This document shows positions 15,740-26,046 of a stretch of 38,661 nucleotides of DNA, one piece after another. Each line of letters starts with the position of its first letter. Position 1 is the stretch's first letter. The notes beneath the pieces are model-generated. The model made no database searches, had not been told where the DNA came from, and saw only the letters and a program-made list of their open reading frames with translations. The stretch comes from Planctomycetaceae bacterium. GTDB lineage: Bacteria > Planctomycetota > Phycisphaerae > Phycisphaerales > Zrk34. A program made the translations under genes and the position numbers. The stretch is from the NCBI GenBank assembly GCA_002685935.1, contig NYZD01000083.1, positions 1 through 38,661 of the forward strand, in the 5' to 3' direction.

Positions 15740-18194
15740 ATGGCAGATTCGAGCCAACCCATCTGTTTCCAAAACGGTCAGTGGCTCATCGACCACCAGG
15801 CCGTCGTCGCGCGCAATGACGTGCTCTACACGTCCCCCTCCCCCGAGCCGTGGGAGGCCATGCCCGTCGGCGGCGGCGATCTGTCCGCGATGGTCCGCTG
15901 GGATGGCAGCCTGCACCTGCACCTGTCCAAATCCGACTGCTGGGCATTCGCCGCTCCGCCCGACGCCCCGCCCGCCACACGCTTCTTCAGCAATGTCAGC
16001 CCCGGCCACGTGCGCCTCATCGTCGGCCCGCGCGCCTCGCAAGCCGCCGCTAAACACTTCCGTCAACATCTCGACCTCTACCGTGGGCGCATCGTCGTCG
16101 AACTCGGCGAAAGCGACGCCTCCGCGCGGATCGTGATCTGGGGCCCCCCGAGCCGACGCCTGCTCATCGTCGAGATCACCGATCCCACCGGTCTGCTCGC
16201 ACCCGCGACCGTCGAGTTGTCCGAGACCCGCCCAACGATGCATGTCGGTTGTACCGACGCGCAGCTCCACGCCTCCGAGGTCCACACCCGTCCCGCGCGC
16301 CCCAACCTTCGCAACACCGGGATGCACGATTACGATCCCGATTGGCCCGACCCAATGCTCGGTCGCGGCGCCGCCGTCGTCGTCAGGTCACCCGATATCG
16401 CGCCCCTGCGCAGCGCCGCCGAAGATCACAGCGCCACTCTCGACCTGCCCGACACCACGCCCGCCGCCTACCGACTGATTATCGCCGCCGCCGTCACCGA
16501 AGTCGGCGATCCCCTCAACAGCGCGCGCCGAACTCGCCGACGCCGAGCGCGTCCCCGCCCGGCAGCTACGTCAGGACCACGACGAATGGTGGCAGGAGTA
16601 TTGGGACCACTCGTTCATCCGAGTCTCCAGCCCGAACCGCGACGCCCAATGGCTCAACGCCGCCTACTACGTCCACCTCTACACGCTCGGCTGCACCAAC
16701 CGTGGCCCCGTGCCCGCCAAGTGGGACGGCGGGGCCGGACTCATGCGCGGCGACGAGCGCACCTGGGGGCTTTCCGAGTGGGTCCAGGAACTTCGCTTCA
16801 CCTTCATGCCCCTCTACGCCGCCAACCGCATGGAGATGGCCCGCGGGTTCTGCGATTTCTACACGCAAATGCGCCCCTATCTCCACGCGCAAACCGAACG
16901 CATGTGGGGCCTGCCGGGGATCTGGATTCCCGAAACCGTCACGCCCTGGGGCCATGCCGAAGACTGGATACTGGACCCCCAACCTTCTGAAACGTTCCGT
17001 TGGCACATCAAGCCTTGGGATCCCGCCACCGCCCCCTACGGCAAGTTCCACCACTACAACGTCTTCATCGGATTCCTGTTCACCGCGGGTCTGGAGGTGT
17101 GCCATCACTACCTGACCTACGCCCGCTACGCAGGGGACCAACCCTTCCTTCGAGAGCGGGCCTACCCCATGGTCCGGGACGTCAGCGCATTTGTGATCAG
17201 TCTCCTGCGCATCGGCGATGACGGTCGTTACCATCTTGATCCCGCCAACGCTCTGGAAATGTGGTGGATGGTGCGCGACCCCAGCGATACCATCGACGCA
17301 CTGCGCGCGATCCTGCCCCAGTTCATCCAGCTCTCGCGGGACTATGCCGAAGATCCCGAACTGCGACAAAAAGCGTGCGATGTCCTGGCCGCCCTGCCCG
17401 ACCCGCCCCACGCGTGGTGTCGCGAGGACGGTTCGATCGACCTCGACCACGACGTCTACGCCCCCCCCGCCGCCAAGGGAGCGTTCCCCAAGTTCGGAAG
17501 CGCCGAAAATCCGCAACTCTATCGCGTCTTCCCGTTCGGCCTAAGCGGCATCGGCTCCGCCGACCACGCCCTCGCCCGCCGCACCTTCGACCGGCGCCTC
17601 TGCGGCCTCGGCAACGGCTGGTCCATGGATGCCATCTGGGCCGCGCGGCTCGGACTCGGCGAACAGGCCTGCACCCTCCTCGCCGAACACGCCCGCAAGT
17701 TCAACCGCTTCCGCTACGGAGGCTGGGATAGCAACGATTCAGACGTCTTCCCCGACGACCTCGCCGTCGCGCCCTGTCTCGACGCCGGAGGTCTCAGCGC
17801 CTGCGCGCTCCAGGAGATCCTGCTCCAAAGTCACAACGGGATCATCCGCATCGCGCCCGCAGTCAGCGCCGAGTGGTCGGGCGTCTTCCGATTGCGCGCC
17901 GAGGGCGGATTCATGATCACCGCCGATGTCCACCGCGGCGCGCCGCGGCTCGCGCAGGTCCACTCCCTCCTCGGCGGCCCGTGCACCATCGCCAATCCCT
18001 GGACGGGCCGCTGTGTGGTTCAACGCCGCGACGATGTCCTGCTGCGGACCGACGACCGTCTACTGTCGTTCCCGACGTCGCCCGGAGACACATACCTGCT
18101 CCAGAACGCCGATCACCCTCTGTCCAGATACCAGCCCCAGGCTCTCTGCGACGAACCGAATGCAACGCCCGGCCTCCCCGGTCGAGACCGATAG
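15740..18194 (+). CDS. GH95-like glycosidase (alpha-L-fucosidase/galactosidase type), internal frameshift
   Basis: Two frames together encode one protein of about 818 aa. The first (from ATG 15740) has the N-terminal domain with P-W-E-A-M-P-V-G-G-G-D-L-S-A-M-V, the GH95-type start. The second picks up near 16521 with A-R-A-E-L-A-D-A-E-R-V-P-A-R, then W-W-Q-E-Y-W-D-H-S-F-I, and runs as an (alpha/alpha)6 barrel to 18194. The C-terminal block L-D-A-G-G-L-S-A-C-A-L-Q-E-I-L-L-Q-S-H and F-R-L-R-A-E-G-G-F matches the GH95 pattern, in which a conserved Asp takes part in catalysis and is present here. The frame changes in a GC-repeat at 16521-16529; one more GC unit would join the halves. Family members remove terminal L-fucose or L-galactose. 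No signal peptide. A propeller glycosidase gene follows after 31 bases. Confidence 0.82.
16521..16529 (+). other. Frameshift at a GC dinucleotide repeat in the GH95-like gene
   Basis: The upstream frame is coherent up to D-P-L-N-S-A-R and the downstream frame is coherent from A-E-L-A-D-A-E-R-V-P. The junction is the tract GCGCGCGCC. Adding one GC unit gives an uninterrupted gene. Confidence 0.75.
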
Positions 18195-18225
18195 CCCCAT
18201 CCATCCAAAGCCGGAACCCCACACC

Positions 18226-19617
18226 ATGAACCACATCGACATCGCATCCCGCCGCGAACTGTTTGTCGACGATCACCTGATTGACCGTTTCGACGGCGAC
18301 GCCCATCTGAAACTCCACCCCCCCAAACGTGAAGACGTCGTCTTCCAGGTCACAGGCCCCCTGGAAAATGCATGCAGCGGCGTCTACAACGTCCTTGTCC
18401 AGCATCAGGACAACTACCTGCTCTATTACCGCGGCAACTATCCGACCGGTGAAAACGCCGGCGACCACTCCGACCTCCAGACCGCCAACGTCGCGATCAG
18501 CGACGACGGCATCCACTTCAACCGACCCGAACTGAAGATCTTCGACCTCGGCGACGGCGGACGTAACAACGTCGTCTGGCAAGGCATTCAGGCCCACAAC
18601 CTCGTCGCCTTCCGCGACGCCAACCCCGACTGCAAACCCGACCAGCGCTTCAAGGCCGTTGGCGGCACCGGCAAGGACAACCTCTACGCGCTCTACTCAC
18701 CCGATGGATTCCAATGGCGACTCGCCCAGGACACCCCGCTCGATGTCCCCGGCGCATTCGACAGTGCCAACGTCGCGCTGTGGGACGCCGTCATCGGCAA
18801 ATACCGCCTCTTCAGTCGTTTCTTTGAAGAAGGACGCGGCCGCGCCATTCAAAGCTCCACCTCCGATGACTTCTGCCACTGGACCCCGCCCGCACCTCAT
18901 CGCTACGACGAAGACGCCCCCTTCGAACAGTTCTACACTAACGCCACCGTGCCCGTGCCCGGCGCCGAACATCTCTTGCTCTCCTTCCCCATGCGCTACG
19001 TCGCCGAACGCGCCACCCCCGTCCAGGACATCAGCGCCATGGACTACCCCGGCACCGGCGATCCGGGCATGGCCGGAATGACCGACGCTGTCATGATGTC
19101 CAGCCGCGACGGTGTCCACTGGCGCCGCCCCTTCCCCGAAGCCTGGCTCCGCCCCGGCCTCGACCAACGCAACTGGACGCACCGCAACACCTGCCCCGCC
19201 GTCGGCATCCTCCCCCTGCGGGAAACTGAATGGTCGATGTACGTCAGCGAACATTACGGCTGGCCCGACAATCAACTCCGTCGCCTCAGCCTCCGACCAT
19301 GGGGATTCGCCGCCATCAACGCCGGCCGTCGCCGCGGCCACGTCATCACCAAGCCGCTTACCTTCGACGGCGCCCAACTGCGAATCAACTTCGCCACCTC
19401 CGCCGTCGGCTCCGTCCGCGTCGAACTCCAGGACCCCGACCGCCGCCCCATCCCCGGCCACGCCCTCGATGACATGCCCCCGATCTTCGGCGACCGCCTC
19501 GACCTCCCCGTCTCCTGGAACGATAACCCCGACCTCCGCCCCCTCGCCCAGCGCCCCGTAAGATTGCGCTTCGAACTCACCGACGCCGACGTCTTCTCAT
19601 TCAGATTCGCAGACTAA
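18226..19617 (+). CDS. GH32/GH43-like five-bladed-propeller glycosidase, paralogue A
   Basis: A 463-residue cytoplasmic protein. It starts R-R-E-L-F-V-D-D-H-L-I-D-R and continues with propeller-like repeats: Y-L-L-Y-Y-R-G-N-Y, T-A-N-V-A-I-S-D-D-G-I-H-F, L-Y-A-L-Y-S-P-D-G-F-Q-W, V-A-L-W-D-A-V-I-G-K-Y-R and M-M-S-S-R-D-G-V-H-W-R-R. S-D-D-G/S-R-D-G-x-x-W repeats are usual in GH32, GH43 and GH130 propellers. The last 80 residues form a beta-sandwich ending A-L-D-D-M-P-P-I, D-L-P-V-S-W and F-S-F-R-F, as in GH32 C-terminal domains. The Asp of F-V-D-D is a candidate nucleophile by analogy only. The protein at 24490-26013 is a clear relative with the same two ends. ATG 18226 was chosen because the family starts there; the frame is open upstream only as overlap with the preceding gene. 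Confidence 0.82.
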   Translation: MNHIDIASRRELFVDDHLIDRFDGDAHLKLHPPKREDVVFQVTGPLENACSGVYNVLVQHQDNYLLYYRGNYPTGENAGDHSDLQTANVAISDDGIHFNRPELKIFDLGDGGRNNVVWQGIQAHNLVAFRDANPDCKPDQRFKAVGGTGKDNLYALYSPDGFQWRLAQDTPLDVPGAFDSANVALWDAVIGKYRLFSRFFEEGRGRAIQSSTSDDFCHWTPPAPHRYDEDAPFEQFYTNATVPVPGAEHLLLSFPMRYVAERATPVQDISAMDYPGTGDPGMAGMTDAVMMSSRDGVHWRRPFPEAWLRPGLDQRNWTHRNTCPAVGILPLRETEWSMYVSEHYGWPDNQLRRLSLRPWGFAAINAGRRRGHVITKPLTFDGAQLRINFATSAVGSVRVELQDPDRRPIPGHALDDMPPIFGDRLDLPVSWNDNPDLRPLAQRPVRLRFELTDADVFSFRFAD

Positions 19618-19721
19618 GACGCGTCCCCCATCACCCGCCGCATCATTCCCCTCACCACGGGATGCACGTTATCATCCCATCATGCGCGCCCTTGCCCACG
19701 CCCATCCCAAGGAACACCCCC

Positions 19722-20534
19722 ATGCCTCCAAAGAAAGTGATGATCACCGGCGTCTCCGGCATTGTCGGCAGTTCCGCCTATCTGGTGATGCGACAGTCGC
19801 CTGATCGCTACGACCTCTATGGGCTCGGACGGCGCCGCGCCCTGTCCGAGCGCGTCCTCGACGCCCGCGACATCGACCTGCCCGATGACAAGTATCGCAT
19901 CGCCGACATCGCCGACTTCGACAACGTCCGCCGCGCCGTCGACGGCATGGACGTCGTCGTCCACATGGCCGCCGACCCCGCCGGCGGACAGTGGGCCAGC
20001 GTCCTGCGCAACAACATCATCGGCGCTTACAACGTCTTCGAGGCCTGCCGACAAGCCGGCGTCAACCGCATCGTTGCCGCCAGCACCATCCAGGTCTCCA
20101 CCGGCCATCGCATGCAGGAACCCTACTGCGCCGTCAGCAACGGCCGACTCGAACCCCTGCCCCAAGGCGTCCCGATGATCGGCGCCGACGTCCCCGCCGA
20201 ACCCCGCAACCTCTACGCCTCCAGCAAAGTCTTCAACGAATCCCTCTGCCGCACCTATGCCTTCAGCCACGGCATGTCCTGTCTCGCCATTCGTATCGGT
20301 TGGGTCGTCGGCGAGGACCGCCCGCCCGATAAAGGGGGCGCCGATGTCTGGTGCTCCCAGCGCGACATCGGCGGCATCATCCAGGCCTGTGTCGACGCCC
20401 CCGACGACCTCCGCTTCGACATCTTCTACGGCATGTCCAACAACCGCTACGGATGGGTCGATATGACCAACGCCAAAGACAAACTCGGCTTCGTACCCCA
20501 GGACCGCGCCGAAGACTTCCTGCCCCCGCAATGA
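19722..20534 (+). CDS. NAD-dependent epimerase/dehydratase family, uronate-dehydrogenase-like
   Basis: A 270-residue extended SDR. The nucleotide loop G-V-S-G-I-V-G lies at residues 10-16, D-I-A-D-F-D-N-V near 60, H-M-A-A-D near 78, [12 protein letters not shown] near 95, and Y-A-S-S-K holds the catalytic Tyr/Lys. The latter half ([34 protein letters not shown]) follows the order seen in bacterial uronate dehydrogenases, which oxidise galacturonate or glucuronate to the aldarolactone with NAD. A general sugar-nucleotide epimerase is less likely because the protein is short and sits among degradative genes. AAGGA is 9 bases before ATG 19722. It follows the propeller gene by 104 bases and converges on the 1210-aa gene. 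Confidence 0.85.
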   Translation: MPPKKVMITGVSGIVGSSAYLVMRQSPDRYDLYGLGRRRALSERVLDARDIDLPDDKYRIADIADFDNVRRAVDGMDVVVHMAADPAGGQWASVLRNNIIGAYNVFEACRQAGVNRIVAASTIQVSTGHRMQEPYCAVSNGRLEPLPQGVPMIGADVPAEPRNLYASSKVFNESLCRTYAFSHGMSCLAIRIGWVVGEDRPPDKGGADVWCSQRDIGGIIQACVDAPDDLRFDIFYGMSNNRYGWVDMTNAKDKLGFVPQDRAEDFLPPQ

Positions 20535-20619
20535 AACCCTTTGATGACCGGCAAGTCACGCGACAGGCCAAACCTCCGAATCACCCCCCGACCGCCGCTG
20601 TGCATGCGACGCGACCGGC

Positions 20620-23600
20620 CTACCCCACCTCAAACGACGTCGTCGCGGCCAGTCCCAGCGCCGCATCGGCTACGCTGATCGTCCATGTGCCGCCCGCGCC
20701 GTTGACCGGAAGCGTGCGCTCGATCATCGCCGTGCCGTTGTGCACGACCACCGGCCCGCCAAGTTGCCGATGCGCCTGGCCGTCGGGGTCGATGACCGTC
20801 ACGTCCAGCAGATAAGCGCCGCGTATCGGTCCCGACGCGCCCTCCACGGCCAGCTCGTATTTTAGCGGTCCGCCCGCCTGCACGTGACGATTCCCAACCA
20901 CCACCCCGCACGTCCGCGGCCCGTCCGGCAGCAACGCCACCAGCGCCCCGTGATAACGCCGCAGAGATACCACGAAGCTCACACCATCGCCCTGCGGTCC
21001 CAGCTCGACCGGCGCCGCCCGCGTCAGATCAATCGCGAATCGCGGCTCGAATGGCAGCTCGCGCAACGTCACCTCAACCGCCGCCTGGGCCTCGCCAAGA
21101 TTCGTGATCGGCACCAGGCACACGCCGTCGCCCAGCCGCGGCGCCGCGTCGAAATCCCCGCGGTCCACCTGCCACCTGGGCCGCAACCCCGCGTCGCCGA
21201 GCAGCCGACCAACCGCCGTCTCAATCTTCTCCTGGATCCCCGCGCGCCCACTCTCCAGCGCATCGGCGTACGCCGTCTGCAGGCTCGCCGTGAATCGCAC
21301 CACCACACCCCGACCAAACGTGAACCGCTCGTACCCCAGCCCCGGCACAATCACCCCCTGCTCGGTCGGCCCATCTTGTGTCAGACGCTCCACAAAGTCC
21401 CGGCGCGCCCCGGTCTCGTCCCGCGCCGGATCACAATCCAGCACCAGCACCCCACCCGCCTCCACATACGCGCCAAGCTGCTGCATCGTGCGTCCCATCA
21501 GAAAGCGGCAGTCGGTAATCACAATCGCCTGATAGTCGATCGTCCGTTCGCATAAAAGTTGCTCGTCGACCTGTTCGACGTCGCGAATCGTCCGGTGCAT
21601 CAGCTCGTACGCCAGCATGCGGCGATTTTCGTGCGGCCACTGCCCGTCGAACGGCGCGCCGCGCGACATGCGGTAGTAACCGTACCCCTCGTGATTCGGC
21701 GGCAACCGGTGCGGCGCCGGGTCCATCACCCATTGACACCACGGGTTCATGAATGCAAGACGCCCGCGCGGACGCCGCGTCTGCGCCAGCAGCGGAAAAT
21801 ACGGACGAATCCTGCCGACCTCACTGCCGAACTCCCGCACACGCTCCTCGCTGATCCCGAACACCTCCGATCCATACGAGATGTAAAACGTGTTCATCCG
21901 CGTCACGCCCTCGGCCAGCAACGCATAAAACTGACCCACCGGCCAATACGGCAGCATCTGCCGGTTCGGGATGTCGTTCTCCCACAACTCCATGAACACG
22001 CCCCACGGAATGTCGTAATGTCTCGCCAGTCCACGGATCCACGCCGCGATCCAATGCGTCTGGCTGTGCGGCGCCTGATGCCGACCGCGCCACACCAGAT
22101 AGCTCCACGGATAGCACGCCATATAGATCTCGTCGCCCCACTTCGCCCAACGGTGCATGCCGTTGAACATGAAGTTGCTCGAGAACAGCCGATCCACCGC
22201 CACGTTGTGCAGATGCAGTTCCGGGGCCAACTCATCCTTGACGCCGCGCATCGTCTCAAAGGCCCGCGCGCTGTACTCCTCGAGCCATTCAAACAACCGC
22301 CATCGCCGCGTCGTCTGATCGCCCGCCAGATCGTCCCAGATCGGAATCGGCTCACCGTATCGCTGCTCGTACAACTCCTGACAGATCGCGCATCGGCACA
22401 CGTTCGCCGGGTACAGGTGTGGCTCGTCGATGATCTCCCTGGAAATCAATCCCTTGCGCAATCGCTGCAGCGCCAGCAGCGGCGTCAGACGCTCGCGCAC
22501 CGCCGCTTCGTAATCCGGATGGTGCACGCACGGCTCCGTGGGTAGGTACGGCTCCTTCGTGCCATGTGTGGCCAGCAGAACCGTGTATGCATCAAAATCC
22601 GCCCACAGCCGCCGGCCGTGCGCCGTGACCATCGCGTCCACGTACCGCAAACGCCGCACCCGAAGCGTCCGCTCGTGCCACGGCGTCGACTCATCCGCCA
22701 ACGCATCGCCGCGACCGGCCACAGGGATGCTCAACGTGTCCATCCCGTAACCGTCCAGGTAACCGTCGATCCGCGCCGCCAGTTCGACCTCGCTGGATCG
22801 TCCTTCCCGAAAATGCCCCGCCACGTGGAACTCCTCCTCAGCATCCGACACGTGCACTACTTTCAGTCCGTATTCGAACCGCTCAACGTCGCCGGTCGTC
22901 AACGTCACCGTAATTCGAGCCGTGTAATCGCCCAGCGCCAGCGCCGGGACCGACCACGACAGTTCCCGCTCGCCCCCGTCGCTCTCGACCGCAGCCTCAC
23001 CCACCGCCCGACCCGCGCCATCCACCACATCCAACTCCACCGACGCAGCCCCCGGCGGCGCCACGCGCACCGACCACCGATCACCCTCGCTCACCGCGCA
23101 CGTCCAGTCTTTCACCGTCACCCGCGACCGGCGCTGATCGCCGAAGCGCACCCCAAACCGCCGCACGTCCACCGCCTTGTGCTTCCAACTCGTCCACTGC
23201 GGCGGCAATGACATCCCGAACGAGCCCGGTGGCGGTGCGTTGGGCGGATCGTCCATCTCCACCGCCAACTCGACCTCGTACACGCCGTGGCACTGACCCG
23301 CTGCCGGATCCGCCAATTCAATCGTTGCCTCAAACGTCGACGCGTCGATCGGCCACGTCTGCTCGACCACAGTTTGCGTCGTGACCGTGTCGCCGCCCGC
23401 CATCAGACGCCCCTCGTCGACCGCCCGCATCGAGCAGCGCAACCGCGCTCCCTCCGCCCGCTCGGGCATCGCGACGCCCACGTGAACAACCTGCCCGTCG
23501 CTCGTCGCGCTCGCATCGCCGCCCGGCTCGACTTTGCTCAAGTGCATCGGTAACTCGACGCCCATCAGCCACGTCATCAGCTGTCGCATCAAATCTCCGT

Positions 23601-24252
23601 AGAACGGATGTCCGTAGAAACCCGACGCATCCAGCGCATCGCAACTCATTCCCTCAGCACCCGCCACCGCCAGGATCGCCTGGCGCGCGCCGAATCGCTC
23701 CGTGACCGCGAGCACCGGCTTGTCGTCCGCCGCGAGCAACACCGCAGCGTCCGCGGCCGGCTCGATCGGATGCAGCGCCGTGATCCCGCCAAACGCATCC
23801 GGCAGCCCGCGCAGCAAGGGGTGCGCCGCCGCGACTCGAACCTTCGCGTCCACGTCATCCGCCTTCGCCACCGGCACGTGCGCCGGCAGCGCCCCTTCAA
23901 CATCGTGCCACACTCGATACCCATGCCCCAGCCCGAACTGACCCCCGCACAGCAGCACCGCCAGACCGCGCTCCGCCGCCGAACGAAAGTGCGCCACGTC
24001 GCGCTCGCCGCCGGCCTCCAGGTCCACGCCCGCAAAAATCGCCAGATCGTGCTGCAGCCAACCCGGATAACCTTCACTCGCCGTCGACACGCGCTGCGGC
24101 AGTGCGGGCCACAGCGGGATCCACGGCGTGTTGAAGAAGTATTGGTTGAACCGCGTCTTGTACGCCAGCCCCTCCGACGCCGCCTCAAGCTGGTAAGGAT
24201 TATCCACGTGCGGACGCACGAGCATGATTTCACGAATGCCGGCTGGGTCCAT
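20620..24252 (-). CDS. 1210-residue protein: GATase-like domains flanking a TIM-barrel glycosidase-like domain
   Basis: No signal peptide. Residues about 45-230 look like a class I glutamine-amidotransferase-like fold (L-A-I-F-A-G-V-D at 69, G-L-A-V-L-L-C-G-G-Q near 97), which in such proteins is structural. Residues about 240-500 are beta-sandwich. From about 540 to 860 a TIM barrel is suggested by L-I-S-R-E-I-I-D-E-P-H-L-Y-P (near 600), a C-R-C-A-I-C motif just after it, and W-G-V-F-M-E-L-W-E-N-D (near 752). The two Glu are possible catalytic residues. A second Rossmann-like domain (Y-Q-A-I-V-I-T-D-C-R-F, V-E-A-G-G-V-L-V-L-D-C-D) lies at about 900-945, as in GH42-type trimerisation domains. 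The last 200 residues are beta-rich. I read it as a cytoplasmic glycosidase distantly like GH42. Codons end mostly in G. It diverges from the 24490 gene. Confidence 0.75.
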   Translation of the reverse strand: MDPAGIREIMLVRPHVDNPYQLEAASEGLAYKTRFNQYFFNTPWIPLWPALPQRVSTASEGYPGWLQHDLAIFAGVDLEAGGERDVAHFRSAAERGLAVLLCGGQFGLGHGYRVWHDVEGALPAHVPVAKADDVDAKVRVAAAHPLLRGLPDAFGGITALHPIEPAADAAVLLAADDKPVLAVTERFGARQAILAVAGAEGMSCDALDASGFYGHPFYGDLMRQLMTWLMGVELPMHLSKVEPGGDASATSDGQVVHVGVAMPERAEGARLRCSMRAVDEGRLMAGGDTVTTQTVVEQTWPIDASTFEATIELADPAAGQCHGVYEVELAVEMDDPPNAPPPGSFGMSLPPQWTSWKHKAVDVRRFGVRFGDQRRSRVTVKDWTCAVSEGDRWSVRVAPPGAASVELDVVDGAGRAVGEAAVESDGGERELSWSVPALALGDYTARITVTLTTGDVERFEYGLKVVHVSDAEEEFHVAGHFREGRSSEVELAARIDGYLDGYGMDTLSIPVAGRGDALADESTPWHERTLRVRRLRYVDAMVTAHGRRLWADFDAYTVLLATHGTKEPYLPTEPCVHHPDYEAAVRERLTPLLALQRLRKGLISREIIDEPHLYPANVCRCAICQELYEQRYGEPIPIWDDLAGDQTTRRWRLFEWLEEYSARAFETMRGVKDELAPELHLHNVAVDRLFSSNFMFNGMHRWAKWGDEIYMACYPWSYLVWRGRHQAPHSQTHWIAAWIRGLARHYDIPWGVFMELWENDIPNRQMLPYWPVGQFYALLAEGVTRMNTFYISYGSEVFGISEERVREFGSEVGRIRPYFPLLAQTRRPRGRLAFMNPWCQWVMDPAPHRLPPNHEGYGYYRMSRGAPFDGQWPHENRRMLAYELMHRTIRDVEQVDEQLLCERTIDYQAIVITDCRFLMGRTMQQLGAYVEAGGVLVLDCDPARDETGARRDFVERLTQDGPTEQGVIVPGLGYERFTFGRGVVVRFTASLQTAYADALESGRAGIQEKIETAVGRLLGDAGLRPRWQVDRGDFDAAPRLGDGVCLVPITNLGEAQAAVEVTLRELPFEPRFAIDLTRAAPVELGPQGDGVSFVVSLRRYHGALVALLPDGPRTCGVVVGNRHVQAGGPLKYELAVEGASGPIRGAYLLDVTVIDPDGQAHRQLGGPVVVHNGTAMIERTLPVNGAGGTWTISVADAALGLAATTSFEVG

Positions 24253-24489
24253 GGCGGGATCTCATCAAGAAATCGCGTATCGTTCCGCCCGCCAGTCTAC
24301 TGATCCATCCCCCACGTGCCCACGCACATGCTCGGTCTCGACCTCGCGCCGTCGCCGAAATCGTGCGCCTCGACAGCATCCACCGCTCGCAGCAAACGCT
24401 GATACGTCACGCTATGCTGTCAACCAGAACACCCCAAGTAACCCGCCGCCGAGATCTGGCGCCTCCGCCGACCCACCGGAGCCCCAATT

Positions 24490-26013
24490 ATGACCGACGC
24501 CCACGACCCCGCCCTGCACCTGTTCGTCGACGATCATCACATCCGCAACTTCCTATCAATGAAGCGCGTCTTCGGCGCCGCGACCAGGCACCCCCAACCC
24601 GCGCTCACCGACATTGCCGGCCGGACCATCGGATGGGGCTGTGTCATCTCCGAACAGGGCAAACACCGCCTCTGGTATGAGTCCGGCGTGCCCAACAATT
24701 GCCACGATCTGGCCACCGCCGGCGTCTGGGGACGCGGCGCCGACTACGCCTACCACCCCGATCGCCATCCCGACGCCGTCCCCGAATACCAGGCCTCCGT
24801 CCTTAGCTATGCCGAAAGCGCCGACGGCTTCACGTGGACACGTCCCGACGACCTCGGCTTGATCGAATGGCAGGGCTCGACCGCAAACAACATTGTCATG
24901 GACGGTTCCAGCGCCGCCCAACACTACGACAACGCCCTGACCCACCTCGACAGCCCCTCCGTCGTGCGCGATGACGATGCCCCCGCCGAACAGCGCTACA
25001 AGTTCATCGCACACTGGGCATCGATGCACGCTTTCGACAACAGCATCTCCGACCTCAATCGACCCGACGCCGACATGCAGCGCTTCTGGGCTGCCAGCGC
25101 CAAATACATCACCACCAGCCCCGACGGCATCCACTGGCACGGCCCGCCCACTCGACTAAAAGAACACGCCGGCGGCGGAGACTACAGCGGCGTCACCCGC
25201 GACCACCGCAACCAACGATGGTGGTACAACGACCGCGCCCGCCACGGCCTCTGGGGGCCAACCTACATCCGCACCGCCGGCCTCTGCTCCAGCCCGTCCC
25301 TCGACCACTGGCCCCAGCACGTCGAACAGCTCTTCCCCCTCGCCGAAACCGAAGACTTCGGCGCCCGCTACGAACATCACGGCATGGTCCCCTTCAACTA
25401 CGGCGACCAGGACCTCGGCTTTCTCGAACTTTCAACTAAGGGCAAGCCCAAAGCCAGCCTCCTCGTCAGCCACCACGACGGCGGACGATGGCGCCGCGTC
25501 CCCGACGCGCCACCCATCCTCGAATGTGGCCCGCCCGGATCAATCGACAGTTGGATCGTCTTACCCACCCGTAACGCCCCGCTCCTGGTCGGCGACGAGA
25601 TGATCATCACCTACAACGGACGCCGCACATCAGATCACGACCCCACCCTACATCACGGCTGCCTATGCCTCGCCAAAATGCGCCGCGACGCATTCGTCGG
25701 CATGCAGGTAGACCGCCACGCCGCCGCCCGGCACGACAGACCCGCGCTCCTCCAGACCCAGCCCGTCGCCGTCACCGTCGACACGCTCGCCCTCAACATC
25801 GAACAACACCGCGGCACCGCCCGCGCTGCCCTGTTCGATGAAGCCGCCGAGCCCATAGACGGATTCTCCCTCGACGACTGCCTGCCCATCGACGAAGACA
25901 ACACCCGCGCCCCCGTCCGCTGGAAAAACGCCGACCTCCGCCAACTCATCGACCGACGCGTTATCCTGCTCATCGAAATCCAGGCCGGCATCGTCTGGTC
26001 CTTCCGCCTCTGA
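24490..26013 (+). CDS. GH32/GH43-like five-bladed-propeller glycosidase, paralogue B
   Basis: A 507-residue cytoplasmic protein. It begins H-L-F-V-D-D-H-H-I-R-N-F and shows the same propeller rhythm as the 18226 gene: Y-A-E-S-A-D-G-F-T-W, T-T-S-P-D-G-I-H-W-H-G and C-S-S-P-S-L-D-H-W. It closes with a sandwich domain ending F-S-L-D-D-C-L-P-I, A-P-V-R-W-K-N-A-D-L-R and W-S-F-R-L. It should act on a sugar chain inside the cell; the linkage is unknown. GGAG lies 9 bases before ATG 24490. The URO-D-fold gene starts 33 bases after its stop with its own good ribosome site, so the two are very likely one operon. The long minus-strand frame covering 25663-27186 is an antisense shadow. Confidence 0.82.
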   Translation: MTDAHDPALHLFVDDHHIRNFLSMKRVFGAATRHPQPALTDIAGRTIGWGCVISEQGKHRLWYESGVPNNCHDLATAGVWGRGADYAYHPDRHPDAVPEYQASVLSYAESADGFTWTRPDDLGLIEWQGSTANNIVMDGSSAAQHYDNALTHLDSPSVVRDDDAPAEQRYKFIAHWASMHAFDNSISDLNRPDADMQRFWAASAKYITTSPDGIHWHGPPTRLKEHAGGGDYSGVTRDHRNQRWWYNDRARHGLWGPTYIRTAGLCSSPSLDHWPQHVEQLFPLAETEDFGARYEHHGMVPFNYGDQDLGFLELSTKGKPKASLLVSHHDGGRWRRVPDAPPILECGPPGSIDSWIVLPTRNAPLLVGDEMIITYNGRRTSDHDPTLHHGCLCLAKMRRDAFVGMQVDRHAAARHDRPALLQTQPVAVTVDTLALNIEQHRGTARAALFDEAAEPIDGFSLDDCLPIDEDNTRAPVRWKNADLRQLIDRRVILLIEIQAGIVWSFRL

Positions 26014-26046
26014 CCTCGCAACAGTCCCGCTCCGGAGACACAACAG

